DNA from: Sinomicrobium pectinilyticum
Lineage (GTDB): Bacteria; Bacteroidota; Bacteroidia; Flavobacteriales; Flavobacteriaceae
DNA length: 64,000 bases
Direction: 5' to 3'
Assembly (NCBI RefSeq): GCF_003725735.1
Contig: NZ_RJTM01000105.1
Span: forward strand, 1 to 64,000
Made by a program: the position numbers and the translations under genes. Each line of letters opens with the position of its first letter. The stretch's first letter is position 1. The notes beneath the pieces are model-generated. The model was not told the origin of the DNA. It searched no databases and saw only the letters and a program-made list of their open reading frames with translations. Of this stretch, positions 6,757-15,345 are shown piece by piece.

Positions 6757-9600
6757 ATGAAATACGATCACAACGCAATCGAAGCCAAATGGCAACAGCA
6801 TTGGAAAGAAAATAAAACTTTCGAAGCAAAAAATCCCGGTTCCGAAGGGGCGGACAAACCCAAATATTACGTACTGGACATGTTCCCTTACCCGTCCGGC
6901 GCGGGACTGCATGTGGGGCACCCCCTGGGATATATTGCTTCGGACATTTACGCACGGTACAAACGCCACCGGGGATTTAATGTATTGCATCCTATGGGAT
7001 ACGATTCTTTCGGGCTGCCGGCAGAGCAATATGCCATTCAGACCGGGCAACACCCGGCAATTACGACGGAAACAAATATTAAACGATACCGGGAGCAACT
7101 GGACAAAATAGGGTTTTCGTTTGACTGGAGCCGCGAAGTACGTACGTCCGATCCGGACTATTACAAATGGACACAATGGATATTCACCCGGCTTTTCAAC
7201 TCCTGGTACAACAACGATACGGATAAGGCCGAGGATATCGAAACCCTGATCCGGAAATTTGAAAACAGCGGGAATGCCGGAGTCCATGCGGTTTGCGACA
7301 GCGACACAGGAACCTTTACTGCCGCGCAATGGCAGGCCTTCACAGACGACGAAAAGCAAAAAATACTATTGAAATACAGGTTGACTTACCTGGCGGAAAC
7401 CGAAGTAAACTGGTGCCCCGCCCTGGGTACGGTCCTGGCAAACGACGAGATCGTGAACGGCGTTTCCGAAAGAGGTGGCTATCCCGTAATCCGCAAGAAA
7501 ATGACCCAGTGGAGCATGCGCATTACGGCTTACGCCCAACGCCTGCTGGAAGGACTGGACCGTGTAGACTGGCCGCAACCGCTGAAAGATGCTCAGACCA
7601 ACTGGATAGGCCGTTCCGAAGGAGCCGAAGTAAGGTTCAAGGTGAAGGGCTCCGATCATGAGATCCCTGTATTTACCACCAGGCCGGATACTATTTTCGG
7701 TGTCAGTTTTATGACACTGGCCCCGGAACATGAACTGGTACCCGAAATTACCACCCCCGGACAAAAAGAAGCCGTAGAGGCATACATAGAAGCGACTGCC
7801 AGGCGGAGCGAACGCGACCGTATGTCTGACGTAAAAACCATTTCCGGTGTTTTTACCGGGGCTTATGCGGAACATCCGTTCACTAAAGAGCCTGTTCCCG
7901 TGTGGATTGGCGACTATGTTCTTGCAGGTTATGGTACAGGGGCTGTAATGGCCGTTCCCTGCGGGGATCAGCGCGACTATGATTTTGCAAGGCATTTTAA
8001 TATACCCATTCCGAATATTTTCGAAAATACGGATATTTCGGAAGCTGCACACAGTGAAAAGAATGGTACGGTCATCGCCAATTCAGGTTTCCTCAGCGGG
8101 TTACCTTATGAAGAGGCTACCCAAAAGGCCATAGCCCAACTCGAAGCCATCGGTGCCGGCAAAGGCAGGATCAACTATCGCCTCCGGGATGCCGTATTCA
8201 GCCGTCAGCGTTACTGGGGAGAACCGTTCCCGGTATATTATATAAACGGGTTGCCGCAGATGATCGCAGCAGAGCATCTTCCCGTACGGTTGCCCGAAGT
8301 AGAAAAATACCTCCCCACCGAAACCGGCGAACCCCCGTTAGGAAATGCCGGAACATGGGCCTGGGATACCGAAAAGAATAAAGTGGTCAGCAATGACCTT
8401 ATCGATCACAAAACCATTTTCCCCCTGGAACTGAATACCATGCCGGGCTGGGCGGGAAGTTCATGGTATTTTAACCGTTATATGGACGCCCGTAATGAAA
8501 ATGTATTCGCTTCCCGCGACGCTCTTGATTACTGGAAAGATGTTGACCTTTATATCGGGGGTAGCGAGCACGCTACCGGTCACCTGCTGTATTCCCGGTT
8601 CTGGCAGAAATTCCTGTTTGACAAAGGATTACTTCCGGTAGACGAATTTGCCAGAAAGCTGATTAACCAGGGGATGATACTGGGTATGAGTGCTTTTGTT
8701 TACCGGGTAAAAGGCTCTAATACATTTGTGTCCAAAAACAGGATAGAAGACCGGGAAACAGAGCCGATACATGCCGATGTTACTTTTATAAACGCTTCCG
8801 ACGAACTGGATATAGAAGCTTTTAAAAACTGGCGCCCCGAATTCCGGGATGCGGAATTTATACTGGAAGACGGTAAATATATCGTAGGCCGGGAAGTGGA
8901 AAAAATGTCCAAATCCAAGTACAATGTCGTCAATCCGGATGATATCTGCGAACAATACGGTGCGGACACTCTGCGGATGTACGAAATGTTCCTCGGTCCG
9001 CTCGACCAAGCCAAACCCTGGAATACCGCCGGCATCACCGGCGTCCACGGCTTCCTGAAAAAACTCTGGAAGCTATACCATTCCCCCCTTGAGGGGGGCC
9101 AGGGGGGTGATTTTTACGTATCGGACGAATCCGCCTCCAAAGAAAGCCTCAAAACCCTGCACAAGACCATAAAAAAGGTCATAGAAGATATTGAGAATTT
9201 CTCCTTCAATACTTCGGTCTCTTCATTTATGATCGCGGTGAACGAATTAACGGCACAGCAATGTAATTCCAGGGAGGTCCTCGAACCCCTTGCCATCATT
9301 ATCTCTCCTTATGCACCGCATATAGCAGAGGAATTATGGCAAAAACTGGGACATAAAGAATCGGTAGCCTTCGCTCCTTTTCCGGAATTCGAAGAAAAGC
9401 ACCTGGTGGAAAGCAGTAAGGAGTACCCGGTTTCTTTCAACGGTAAAATGCGTTTTAAGCTGGAGCTCCCTCTCGATATGCCTAAAGAAGAGATGGAAGA
9501 CGCTGTAATGGCGCATGAAAAGACACAGGAGCAGCTTCAGGGAAGGACCCCGAAAAAGATCATTATCGTGCCCGGAAAGATTATTAATATCGTGGGATAA
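6757..9600 (+). CDS. leuS: Leucyl-tRNA synthetase
   Basis: Class I aminoacyl-tRNA synthetase that charges tRNA-Leu. The 947-residue product has the HIGH motif as HVGH (residues 52-55), a complete connective editing domain (TTRPDTIFGVSFM), the GSEHATGHLLYSRFW segment and KMSKS at 716-720. Length fits the Bacteroidota LeuRS, which carries extra insertions such as the one near residues 150-200. An oddity is that residues about 775-785 (SPLEGGQGG) are encoded by a strong palindromic C-run/G-run element, see the repeat entry. The rest of the C-terminal anticodon-binding domain is intact. A terminator-like hairpin follows. Confidence 0.98.
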   Translation: MKYDHNAIEAKWQQHWKENKTFEAKNPGSEGADKPKYYVLDMFPYPSGAGLHVGHPLGYIASDIYARYKRHRGFNVLHPMGYDSFGLPAEQYAIQTGQHPAITTETNIKRYREQLDKIGFSFDWSREVRTSDPDYYKWTQWIFTRLFNSWYNNDTDKAEDIETLIRKFENSGNAGVHAVCDSDTGTFTAAQWQAFTDDEKQKILLKYRLTYLAETEVNWCPALGTVLANDEIVNGVSERGGYPVIRKKMTQWSMRITAYAQRLLEGLDRVDWPQPLKDAQTNWIGRSEGAEVRFKVKGSDHEIPVFTTRPDTIFGVSFMTLAPEHELVPEITTPGQKEAVEAYIEATARRSERDRMSDVKTISGVFTGAYAEHPFTKEPVPVWIGDYVLAGYGTGAVMAVPCGDQRDYDFARHFNIPIPNIFENTDISEAAHSEKNGTVIANSGFLSGLPYEEATQKAIAQLEAIGAGKGRINYRLRDAVFSRQRYWGEPFPVYYINGLPQMIAAEHLPVRLPEVEKYLPTETGEPPLGNAGTWAWDTEKNKVVSNDLIDHKTIFPLELNTMPGWAGSSWYFNRYMDARNENVFASRDALDYWKDVDLYIGGSEHATGHLLYSRFWQKFLFDKGLLPVDEFARKLINQGMILGMSAFVYRVKGSNTFVSKNRIEDRETEPIHADVTFINASDELDIEAFKNWRPEFRDAEFILEDGKYIVGREVEKMSKSKYNVVNPDDICEQYGADTLRMYEMFLGPLDQAKPWNTAGITGVHGFLKKLWKLYHSPLEGGQGGDFYVSDESASKESLKTLHKTIKKVIEDIENFSFNTSVSSFMIAVNELTAQQCNSREVLEPLAIIISPYAPHIAEELWQKLGHKESVAFAPFPEFEEKHLVESSKEYPVSFNGKMRFKLELPLDMPKEEMEDAVMAHEKTQEQLQGRTPKKIIIVPGKIINIVG
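9083..9107 (+). repeat. Palindromic element inside leuS coding sequence
   Basis: CCCCCC at 9083-9088, loop TTGA, GGGGGG at 9093-9098, CCA, then a second GGGGGG at 9102-9107. Either G-run can pair with the C-run. The element is read in frame as SPLEGGQGG. Its base composition is unlike the rest of leuS, which suggests insertion of an intergenic-type palindrome in a surface loop. Confidence 0.7.
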
Positions 9601-9665
9601 CCCCATTTTTCCGGCCACATTTCCTTCCGGCGGAAGCCGGAGACAATCATGTATTTTCAATAAAC

Positions 9666-9709
9666 AGGGAGCTTTTTTTCGTATTAACGAAATAACTCCC
9701 TTTCTTTTT
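9666..9709 (+). terminator. Terminator-like hairpin after leuS
   Basis: AGGGAGC near 9666-9672 pairs with CTCCCT near 9696-9701 through a long AT-rich imperfect stem, followed by TTTCTTTTT. It is 66 bases after the leuS stop. Confidence 0.55.
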
Positions 9710-9723
9710 GCACAAATTTTTGT

Positions 9724-9744
9724 ACGATTATTCCTCCGAATCGT
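9724..9744. repeat. Small hairpin
   Basis: ACGATT (9724-9729) and AATCGT (9739-9744) form a 6-bp stem just before the MITE-like element. No clear function is seen. Confidence 0.35.
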
Positions 9745-9750
9745 TAATTT

Positions 9751-9931
9751 TAAGAACTTATTTCAACTGGATTGATTGTAGCGAAAAATGATGATTTTTG
9801 TTCCATAGGAAGGCTTTTTTGAGCCGCATAACCTTAGCTATGGGGTGAAAAAAAGACGAGTATGGGGCAAAAAGAATATTTTTTAGCCTCCCGATAATCA
9901 TCGGGATGAATTCAGTTGAAACAAGTTCTAA
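9751..9931. mobile_element. MITE-like element with 23-bp terminal inverted repeats
   Basis: The left end (9751-9773) and the right end (9909-9931, reversed) match at 20 of 23 positions, sharing AGAACTT and TTTCAACTG. The 181-bp element has no coding capacity for a transposase. Its interior is AT-rich with a run of GGTGAAAAAAAGACGAG, and near the right end it contains the TCCCGATAATCATCGGGA palindrome (9889-9906). No obvious target-site duplication is visible. It ends 18 bases before the ald start codon, so it provides most of the ald upstream region. Confidence 0.6.
9889..9906. repeat. Palindrome shared with 94-111
   Basis: TCCCGATAATCATCGGGA is identical to the core of the hairpin at 85-121, and both copies are followed by TGAA. 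It lies inside the MITE-like element. Confidence 0.65.
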
Positions 9932-9949
9932 GTGCAAAACACACACATT

Positions 9950-11050
9950 ATGAAAATAGGGGTACCAAAAGAGATCAAGAACAACGAAAACAGGGTCGGT
10001 ATAACGCCCGCCGGGGTTTTCGAGCTGGTAAAACACCACCACACGGTTTACATTCAAGCCACTGCCGGAGAAGGAAGTGGCTTTTTTGATGCTGATTATG
10101 AAGCTGTAGGCGCTGAAATACTTCCTACTATCGGGGAAGTGTATGCCCAAAGTGACATGATCGTTAAAGTTAAGGAACCTATCGAAGAAGAGTATCCGCT
10201 GGTACGGGACAATCAGGTGATATTCACTTACTTCCATTTTGCTTCCAGTGAAGCCCTTACCCGGGCTATGCTGAAAAGCAATGCGGTATGTATTGCCTAT
10301 GAAACCGTAGCGGAGAGCGACGGGAGCCTGCCGTTACTTATCCCCATGTCTGAAGTGGCGGGACGTATGGCCATTCAACAGGGTGCAAAGTACCTGGAAA
10401 AACCCATCAAAGGACGCGGAGTGCTCCTGGGCGGAGTTCCCGGTGTGCCGCCGGGCAAAGTGCTCATACTCGGGGCCGGGACTGTAGGTATACAGGCTGC
10501 TAAAATGGCTGCCGGCCTCGGGGCACACGTTACTATCCTGGACATCAATATGAAACGCCTGCGTTATGTCAACGATATCATGCCCAGTCATGTAGTTACC
10601 GAATTCTCCAGCGAATACAACATAAGAAAACACATAAAGACCCACGACCTCATTATAGGCGGGGTCCTCATACCGGGGGCCAAAGCGCCAAACCTCATTA
10701 CACGCGACATGCTGGGGGAAATGCGTCCGGGCACCGTAATCGTGGATGTTGCCGTAGACCAGGGAGGATGTATCGAAACAACCACACCTACTACCCACGA
10801 AGCCCCTACCTACATCATAGATGATGTCGTACATTATTGTGTGGCCAATATGCCCGGGGCGGTCCCTTATACCTCTACTGTTGCCCTTACGAACGTAACA
10901 CTCCCCTACGTGCTGCTACTGGCCGGCAAAGGCTGGGAAAAAGCCTGCAAGGAACATGCAGCCCTGGCAAAAGGTGTAAACATCGTAAACGGGGAACTCG
11001 TATATGAAGGCATAGCCGAAGCTTTCGGATGGGAAACTATGGTGCAATGA
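9950..11050 (+). CDS. ald: Alanine dehydrogenase
   Basis: NAD-dependent enzyme interconverting L-alanine with pyruvate and ammonium. The 366-residue product starts MKIGVPKEIKNNENRVGITP, the exact family N-terminus carrying the substrate-binding Arg of NRVG. The Rossmann motif VLILGAGTVGIQAA lies near residues 170-185, and the conserved VDVAVDQGGC and MPGAVPYTST segments are present. The ATG at 9950 is chosen over the in-frame ATG at 9932, which adds 6 residues. A terminator follows. The MITE-like element immediately upstream may influence expression. Confidence 0.97.
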   Translation: MKIGVPKEIKNNENRVGITPAGVFELVKHHHTVYIQATAGEGSGFFDADYEAVGAEILPTIGEVYAQSDMIVKVKEPIEEEYPLVRDNQVIFTYFHFASSEALTRAMLKSNAVCIAYETVAESDGSLPLLIPMSEVAGRMAIQQGAKYLEKPIKGRGVLLGGVPGVPPGKVLILGAGTVGIQAAKMAAGLGAHVTILDINMKRLRYVNDIMPSHVVTEFSSEYNIRKHIKTHDLIIGGVLIPGAKAPNLITRDMLGEMRPGTVIVDVAVDQGGCIETTTPTTHEAPTYIIDDVVHYCVANMPGAVPYTSTVALTNVTLPYVLLLAGKGWEKACKEHAALAKGVNIVNGELVYEGIAEAFGWETMVQ

Positions 11051-11108
11051 AATAACCTGACAAAAATTCACTGCACCCGGCAGTAAATACTAAAATATTC
11101 TTAATAAC

Positions 11109-11141
11109 AAACCCGGTACGTTCTTTTTGGCCGGGTTTTTG
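11109..11141 (+). terminator. Terminator of ald
   Basis: ACCCGG (11111-11116) pairs with CCGGGT (11131-11136), followed by a T-run. It lies about 60 bases after the stop codon. Confidence 0.75.
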
Positions 11142-11219
11142 TCTTTCATCTTCAAAAGCTTTCCGGTAGTAACGGAAACAGAAAAATTCGTATTTTTATA
11201 AAGTTAAAATTAAGAAAGA

Positions 11220-11909
11220 ATGTTGGGATATTATATCATTATAGGGGGAATCGCTTTAATAAGCTGGCTGGTAAGCAACAAGCTGAAGGGCAAGTTCAAA
11301 TACTATTCGAAGGTACACCTGCGCAATGGAATGAGCGGGGCAGAAATCGCCGAAAAAATGCTGGCCGATCATGGTATTTACGATGTTAAGGTAATCTCCA
11401 CCCCCGGGATGCTGACGGACCATTACAACCCGTCAAATAAAACCGTTAACCTCAGTGAAGGCGTATACAATCAGCGTAACGCAGCCGCAGCGGCCGTAGC
11501 CGCCCATGAATGCGGACATGCCGTGCAGCACGCCAAGGCGTACCAATGGTTGCAACTGCGGTCCAAACTTGTACCGGTAGTAAGTGTTTCATCCGGAATG
11601 TCCCAGTGGCTTATCATCGGCGGACTTATTCTCGGTGTAGCCAACAATTTCGGGTTTCTTATAGCAGTAGCCGGACTCGTTCTGATGTCACTGGCTACCA
11701 TATTCAGCCTGGTAACCCTTCCGGTGGAATACGATGCCAGTAACCGCGCCCTGGCCTGGCTGAAAAATAAAAATATGCTCAGCCCGCAGGAATATGACGG
11801 AGCCGAAGATTCGCTGAAATGGGCAGCGAGAACATACCTGGTAGCCGCTATCGGTTCCCTGGCCATGCTGCTATACTGGGCACTGCGCGTGCTTGGTTCC
11901 AGAAATTAG
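11220..11909 (+). CDS. Membrane zinc metallopeptidase (YugP/peptidase_Mx family)
   Basis: A 229-residue integral membrane protein of the neutral zinc metallopeptidase family Zn_peptidase_2 (B. subtilis YugP-like). There is an N-terminal transmembrane helix (YYIIIGGIALISWLV), then the family motif GMSGAEIAEKML. The zinc site HECGH lies within AAHECGHAVQH at about residues 95-99. Two hydrophobic segments around 120-170 are followed by LPVEYDASNRAL and a C-terminal helix. The natural substrate is unknown. It has its own terminator and appears monocistronic. Confidence 0.93.
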   Translation: MLGYYIIIGGIALISWLVSNKLKGKFKYYSKVHLRNGMSGAEIAEKMLADHGIYDVKVISTPGMLTDHYNPSNKTVNLSEGVYNQRNAAAAAVAAHECGHAVQHAKAYQWLQLRSKLVPVVSVSSGMSQWLIIGGLILGVANNFGFLIAVAGLVLMSLATIFSLVTLPVEYDASNRALAWLKNKNMLSPQEYDGAEDSLKWAARTYLVAAIGSLAMLLYWALRVLGSRN

Positions 11910-11944
11910 AAGATAATATAATCATTGCTTCATACAGAAAACGG

Positions 11945-11972
11945 CCCGCCTGAAATTTCAGGCGGGTTTTTT
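11945..11972 (+). terminator. Strong terminator after the zinc peptidase gene
   Basis: A perfect 22-bp palindrome, CCCGCCTGAAATTTCAGGCGGG (only its arms matter: CCCGCC and GGCGGG), is followed by six T residues. Confidence 0.9.
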
Positions 11973-12112
11973 GATTAATGGGTTGATTAACAAACTGAAT
12001 AACAATTCGGTAATACTGCTTATTGAAAATAAATAAGTATTTTTATAAAAAAATGTGACCTTTCCGGTACATAATGTGTCTAACCCTAAAAAAGGCTTGC
12101 TCTTTACCTGCT

Positions 12113-12688
12113 ATGAAGAGAGATCATCAGAGAACGGATGTCGAAAACATCACCGATGAAATGCTTGTCTCACGGATAGTAGAGGTAAACGACACCTATT
12201 GGTTCGGGATATTGTATGACAGGTATGCGCGTATTGTTTATTATAAGTGCCTTTCCTTTACAAAGTCCGTAGAAGAGGCGCAGGATCTAACCCATGACAT
12301 CTTTGTTTTGCTTTTTGCTAAACTGAGAACCTTCAAGGGACAATCCAGATTTTCAACATGGCTGTATTCTTTTGTCTATAATTTTTGTGTAAACCATATG
12401 CAGCGAAACCTGAATAAATACAGGCAGGTTTTTGTTCCTACGGAAGACTTCGCCGATGAAACGGCGGAAATAGAAGACGAGGTCATCCTGGAATTAAAAG
12501 AAGACACATTAAAAAAAGCCATGGAAGAAATAGATCCGGCGGATAAAATGATCCTTCTGATGAAATATCAGGATGATTTTTCGATAAAAGATATAAGCAC
12601 AACGCTGCAAATCGGGCAAAGTGCTGCCAAAATGCGCCTGAAACGGGCCAAGCATCGTATTATGGAGCTGTATAATAAAATTAATTGA
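12113..12688 (+). CDS. ECF-type RNA polymerase sigma factor
   Basis: A 191-residue sigma-70 family factor of the extracytoplasmic-function class. Region 2 is clear (FGILYDRYARIVYYKCLSF... AQDLTHDIFVLLF, then FSTWLYSFVYNFCVNHMQR). Region 4 is the C-terminal helix-turn-helix (FSIKDISTTLQIGQSAAKMR). The ATG at 12113 is preferred, but the ATG at 12074 would add 13 residues. Instead of a classical membrane anti-sigma factor, the next gene is a very small ORF overlapping the stop codon, followed by an MscS-like channel. Confidence 0.92.
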   Translation: MKRDHQRTDVENITDEMLVSRIVEVNDTYWFGILYDRYARIVYYKCLSFTKSVEEAQDLTHDIFVLLFAKLRTFKGQSRFSTWLYSFVYNFCVNHMQRNLNKYRQVFVPTEDFADETAEIEDEVILELKEDTLKKAMEEIDPADKMILLMKYQDDFSIKDISTTLQIGQSAAKMRLKRAKHRIMELYNKIN

Positions 12689-12879
12689 GCAGATCAGTGG
12701 AAAATCCCTTTAAAAAAATAATTCACGACGAGGAACTACCCCAGTCCCTCCGGAAGAAAGTAATGGATGACGTTGCCTTAATAAAACTCTCCCTGGATAT
12801 GGCAGACCTCATCACCGTAAAATACCCGTTGACGGTAAATGAAATATTAAAAATCAAAGATAAACCCTATAAAAAATAA
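12685..12879 (+). CDS. Small ORF translationally coupled to the sigma factor gene
   Basis: A 64-residue acidic and basic, probably helical protein (NPFKKIIHDEELPQSLRKKVMDDVALIKLSLDMADLI). The proposed TTG start lies inside the sigma stop (TTGA overlap); a GTG at 12697 is an alternative. It has no signal peptide or membrane helix. The position suggests co-expression with, and possibly regulation of, the sigma factor, but this is inference. The clean codon pattern between two real genes supports it being expressed. I do not recognise the family. Confidence 0.7.
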   Translation: MSRSVENPFKKIIHDEELPQSLRKKVMDDVALIKLSLDMADLITVKYPLTVNEILKIKDKPYKK

Positions 12880-12907
12880 TTTACTCACACCGGTAAAAGA
12901 TATAATC

Positions 12908-13729
12908 ATGGAAAATAACCTTGATTTCAATATGCTCAGCACGCTTTTTGACCAACTTTACAATGTACTTCCCACAATATTATGGGCGGTTTTCTTTATT
13001 TTCCTGGGATGGGTCGTTTATAAACTGATTATACTTCTGATTCGCAGCGTATTGAAATTATCCAAAGTAGATAGGCTCTCGGCAAAAATCAATGAAGTGG
13101 ATTTTCTGGAAAAATCTTCTTTTAAAATCGATGTCGGCAAGATAATCCTCTTTTTTGTAAAGTGCTTTGTAATTCTTATCCTCCTTATTATGGGAGCCGA
13201 TATGCTCGGGCTTACAGCAGTATCGGACGTTGCCGGTCAACTCATTACGTATTTACCTCGTTTTTTAAGTGGAGTAGTCATATTGGCCATAGGAATAGTA
13301 ATTGCCACTTTTATTAAAAATACCATACAAGGTATGCTCAGGTCATTTGACCTGAGCGGCTCCAAATTTATAAGCGGGTTGGCTTTCTACATTATTTTAA
13401 TAATAGCAACCATAACAGCCCTCAACCAGATTGGTGTAAATACCGATATCGTTACCAATAATATTCTCATTCTTCTGGGGGCATTCCTCGCAGCTTTTAC
13501 CATTGCGCTCGGGCTGGGTTCAAAAGATATTGTATACCGGCTTATACTAGGTTTTTACACCCGTAAAAATTTTGAGGCCGGAATGAGAATTCGCGTAGAT
13601 GGTGTAGAAGGGGTAATTGTCCTGATTGACAATATAAGCCTTGTAATAGCCATGGAAGATAAAAAAGTAGTGTTCCCCATAAAAAATATCACCAATAGAA
13701 ACATCGAAATACTTCATGAGAATCCGTAG
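12908..13729 (+). CDS. MscS-like small-conductance mechanosensitive channel protein
   Basis: A 273-residue inner-membrane protein with about five hydrophobic segments: residues 18-42, 73-95, 110-132, 150-175 and 190-215. A conserved TM-helix pattern (LPRFLSGVVILAIGIVIATFI) is present. A short cytoplasmic tail after the channel-lining-like helix, with FEAGMRIRVDGVEGVIVLID, corresponds to the beta-domain of MscS. It ends shortly after that domain, so it is shorter than a full MscS cage. It lies 28 bases after the small ORF and is likely co-transcribed with the sigma factor. Confidence 0.82.
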   Translation: MENNLDFNMLSTLFDQLYNVLPTILWAVFFIFLGWVVYKLIILLIRSVLKLSKVDRLSAKINEVDFLEKSSFKIDVGKIILFFVKCFVILILLIMGADMLGLTAVSDVAGQLITYLPRFLSGVVILAIGIVIATFIKNTIQGMLRSFDLSGSKFISGLAFYIILIIATITALNQIGVNTDIVTNNILILLGAFLAAFTIALGLGSKDIVYRLILGFYTRKNFEAGMRIRVDGVEGVIVLIDNISLVIAMEDKKVVFPIKNITNRNIEILHENP

Positions 13730-14089
13730 TATCGAACTACACCACTATGCGACCGGACATCCATAGGCTTTATAAGTAAAGTGTTGTTTTTTGGATATTT
13801 ACCGGGTGGGTGGGATGTATAAACCCGTTACCCTGTTTCAGAAACTAAAGCGGTCCCGGGAACTCCGGAGCATTAAAGTGAACGGGGTGATCCCGGCGGA
13901 GACCCCTTAACCGGTTTCTTCCAATATAACTTTCCGTAATAACAATCTGTATATGTGATTTTTAACGAATATTTTATTACAAATGTGACTTTTCGCGATA
14001 CTCTGTGTCTTAATATATAGAACAGAAGAAGTTTACAGTCCTTTAAGACTTTTCGCACTGAAGGCCAGCTTCTTCAAAATTCGAGAGAT
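13730..14089. other. Gene-free stretch after the MscS-like gene
   Basis: About 360 bases without a supported gene. It contains a GC-rich patch near 13850-13915 and an AT-rich part before the next ATG that probably holds its promoter. A 61-codon minus-strand frame (13873-14058) has no protein character. Confidence 0.5.
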
Positions 14090-14503
14090 ATGTTTGGATT
14101 TAAAAAAAGAGAATTAACAGAAGACGAAAAATACATTAAAGAAATTATACAGTATTTTTCCGAGAACGACAATGTGAAGAAATTGATTTCTCCGATTTCC
14201 GAAGAATACTTTCTTATTGACGATGAGAATCAAATATACATCTGTATCGGAAATGGAAATTTCTCACTTTCCAATCATAAGTTTCTATATGAAAAAGTTT
14301 TTAACCTCTCCTTTACCGAAGAGCTGAAAAAACAGGTAAGACATAACATGGAAATAGAGATGCAGGCACTGAAAAAATCATTGTTTAAAAATGAAACCGA
14401 TCTTCTGGATAAAGTACTGAAGGTGGTTAACAATGCCAAAAAAGGACAGATTTTAAACCATGATTTTATTAGTGACAAGAAACTTGTGCACGGACAAGCA
14501 TAG
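14090..14503 (+). CDS. Hypothetical cytoplasmic protein, 137 residues
   Basis: The family is not recognised. The protein is charged, has no signal peptide or membrane helix, and is predicted to be alpha/beta in the first 90 residues (YFLIDDENQIYICIGNGNFSLSNHKFLYE) and helical afterwards (RHNMEIEMQALKKSLFKNETDLLDKVLKVVNNAKKG). It has a clear start and a strong terminator, so it appears to be a single-gene unit. The GC content is lower than its neighbours, which could mean relaxed constraint or transfer. Confidence 0.65.
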   Translation: MFGFKKRELTEDEKYIKEIIQYFSENDNVKKLISPISEEYFLIDDENQIYICIGNGNFSLSNHKFLYEKVFNLSFTEELKKQVRHNMEIEMQALKKSLFKNETDLLDKVLKVVNNAKKGQILNHDFISDKKLVHGQA

Positions 14504-14531
14504 TAATTTGTATAGTTTAGGGTAATTTATG

Positions 14532-14565
14532 AAAAAGCTGCCGGAAATTTATCCGGCAGCTTTTT
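14532..14565. terminator. Bidirectional terminator
   Basis: A run of A, then GCTGCCGGA pairing with TCCGGCAGC across a six-base loop, then a T-run. It can end the upstream 137-residue gene. Confidence 0.88.
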
Positions 14566-14597
14566 GTGTTTTAGTCGTCAACCTGGGACGGGACAGG

Positions 14598-14626
14598 CAA
14601 AAAAAGGCTGCCCGTTAAGGCAGCCT
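14598..14626 (-). terminator. Terminator of the ferritin gene
   Basis: On the minus strand AGGCTGCC (14619-14626) pairs with GGCAGCCT (14605-14612), followed by a run of seven T. It lies 40 bases after the ferritin stop. Confidence 0.85.
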
Positions 14627-14665
14627 CAATGATCAGAAAATCAATTTCCGTATTGTTATAGTATG

Positions 14666-15184
14666 CTATTCCTTGATTTTCGGAATACGCTCGTCGATAA
14701 GCTTAAGAGCAATACCTTCTGTCCCCATCAGATCGAACAGGTCCAGTGCTTTGCGCATGATCTGTTCTTCTTCCATCTGTTCTTTGACGAACCACTGTAA
14801 AAAGTTCTCCGTAGCAAGGTCATTCACTTTACGGCATTTCAGGACGATATTGTGAATAGACTTGGTAATCGCTATTTCCTGTTCCAGCGCCGACTCGAAA
14901 ATACCTTCGAGAGAATTGAAATCGTGGGTGATATCGGTTACTTCCGGAGAGATTGCCATTCCGCCGTTATCATTGATGAATTTAAATATTCTCATCATAT
15001 GATCCCTTTCCTCTTTGGATTGGTTATAAAAAAATTCGGCACTGTTTTCCAAAGCGTTATGATCGCACCAGGAAGCCATGGCCAGATATATGGAAGACGA
15101 ATGGGCCTCTTTAGCGATCTGTTCGTTTAACAGGTCCATGACATCTACATTTATACTTAATCTTTGTCTTACTAAATCTTTCAT
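14666..15184 (-). CDS. Bacterial non-haem ferritin
   Basis: A 172-residue ferritin (FtnA type) that stores iron as ferric mineral in a 24-mer cage. The first helix has NEQIAKEAHSSSIYLAM with the ferroxidase Glu residues, and the second has KEERDHMMRIF with the Glu and His ligands. The C-terminal part NFLQWFVKEQMEEE supplies the remaining site. No haem-binding bacterioferritin Met is evident. It is monocistronic with its own -7 element and terminator, and it lies convergent to the 137-residue gene. Confidence 0.95.
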   Translation of the reverse strand: MKDLVRQRLSINVDVMDLLNEQIAKEAHSSSIYLAMASWCDHNALENSAEFFYNQSKEERDHMMRIFKFINDNGGMAISPEVTDITHDFNSLEGIFESALEQEIAITKSIHNIVLKCRKVNDLATENFLQWFVKEQMEEEQIMRKALDLFDLMGTEGIALKLIDERIPKIKE

Positions 15185-15233
15185 CGGTCTGATTTTAATA
15201 TTACGCGCTCTTAAATCTTTTACTTATCTGATC

Positions 15234-15241
15234 CAAAGATA
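15234..15241 (-). promoter_or_regulatory. Candidate -7 element of ferritin
   Basis: TATCTTTG on the minus strand, a full TAnnTTTG match, 50 bases upstream of the start codon. A good -33 element is not seen. Confidence 0.45.
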
Positions 15242-15345
15242 CGAAAAACAAACCCTAACTCGCTCATACACAGCAAATTTGTAACCGGTCTAAGACTAAA
15301 TATAAATAAGGAGGAAATAAAACTGCGGAAAGTTGTAAGACAGGG

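Noticed and set aside
13873-14058. 61-codon frame on the minus strand after the MscS-like gene
   Set aside because: Basic, low-complexity translation without domain character; probably chance.
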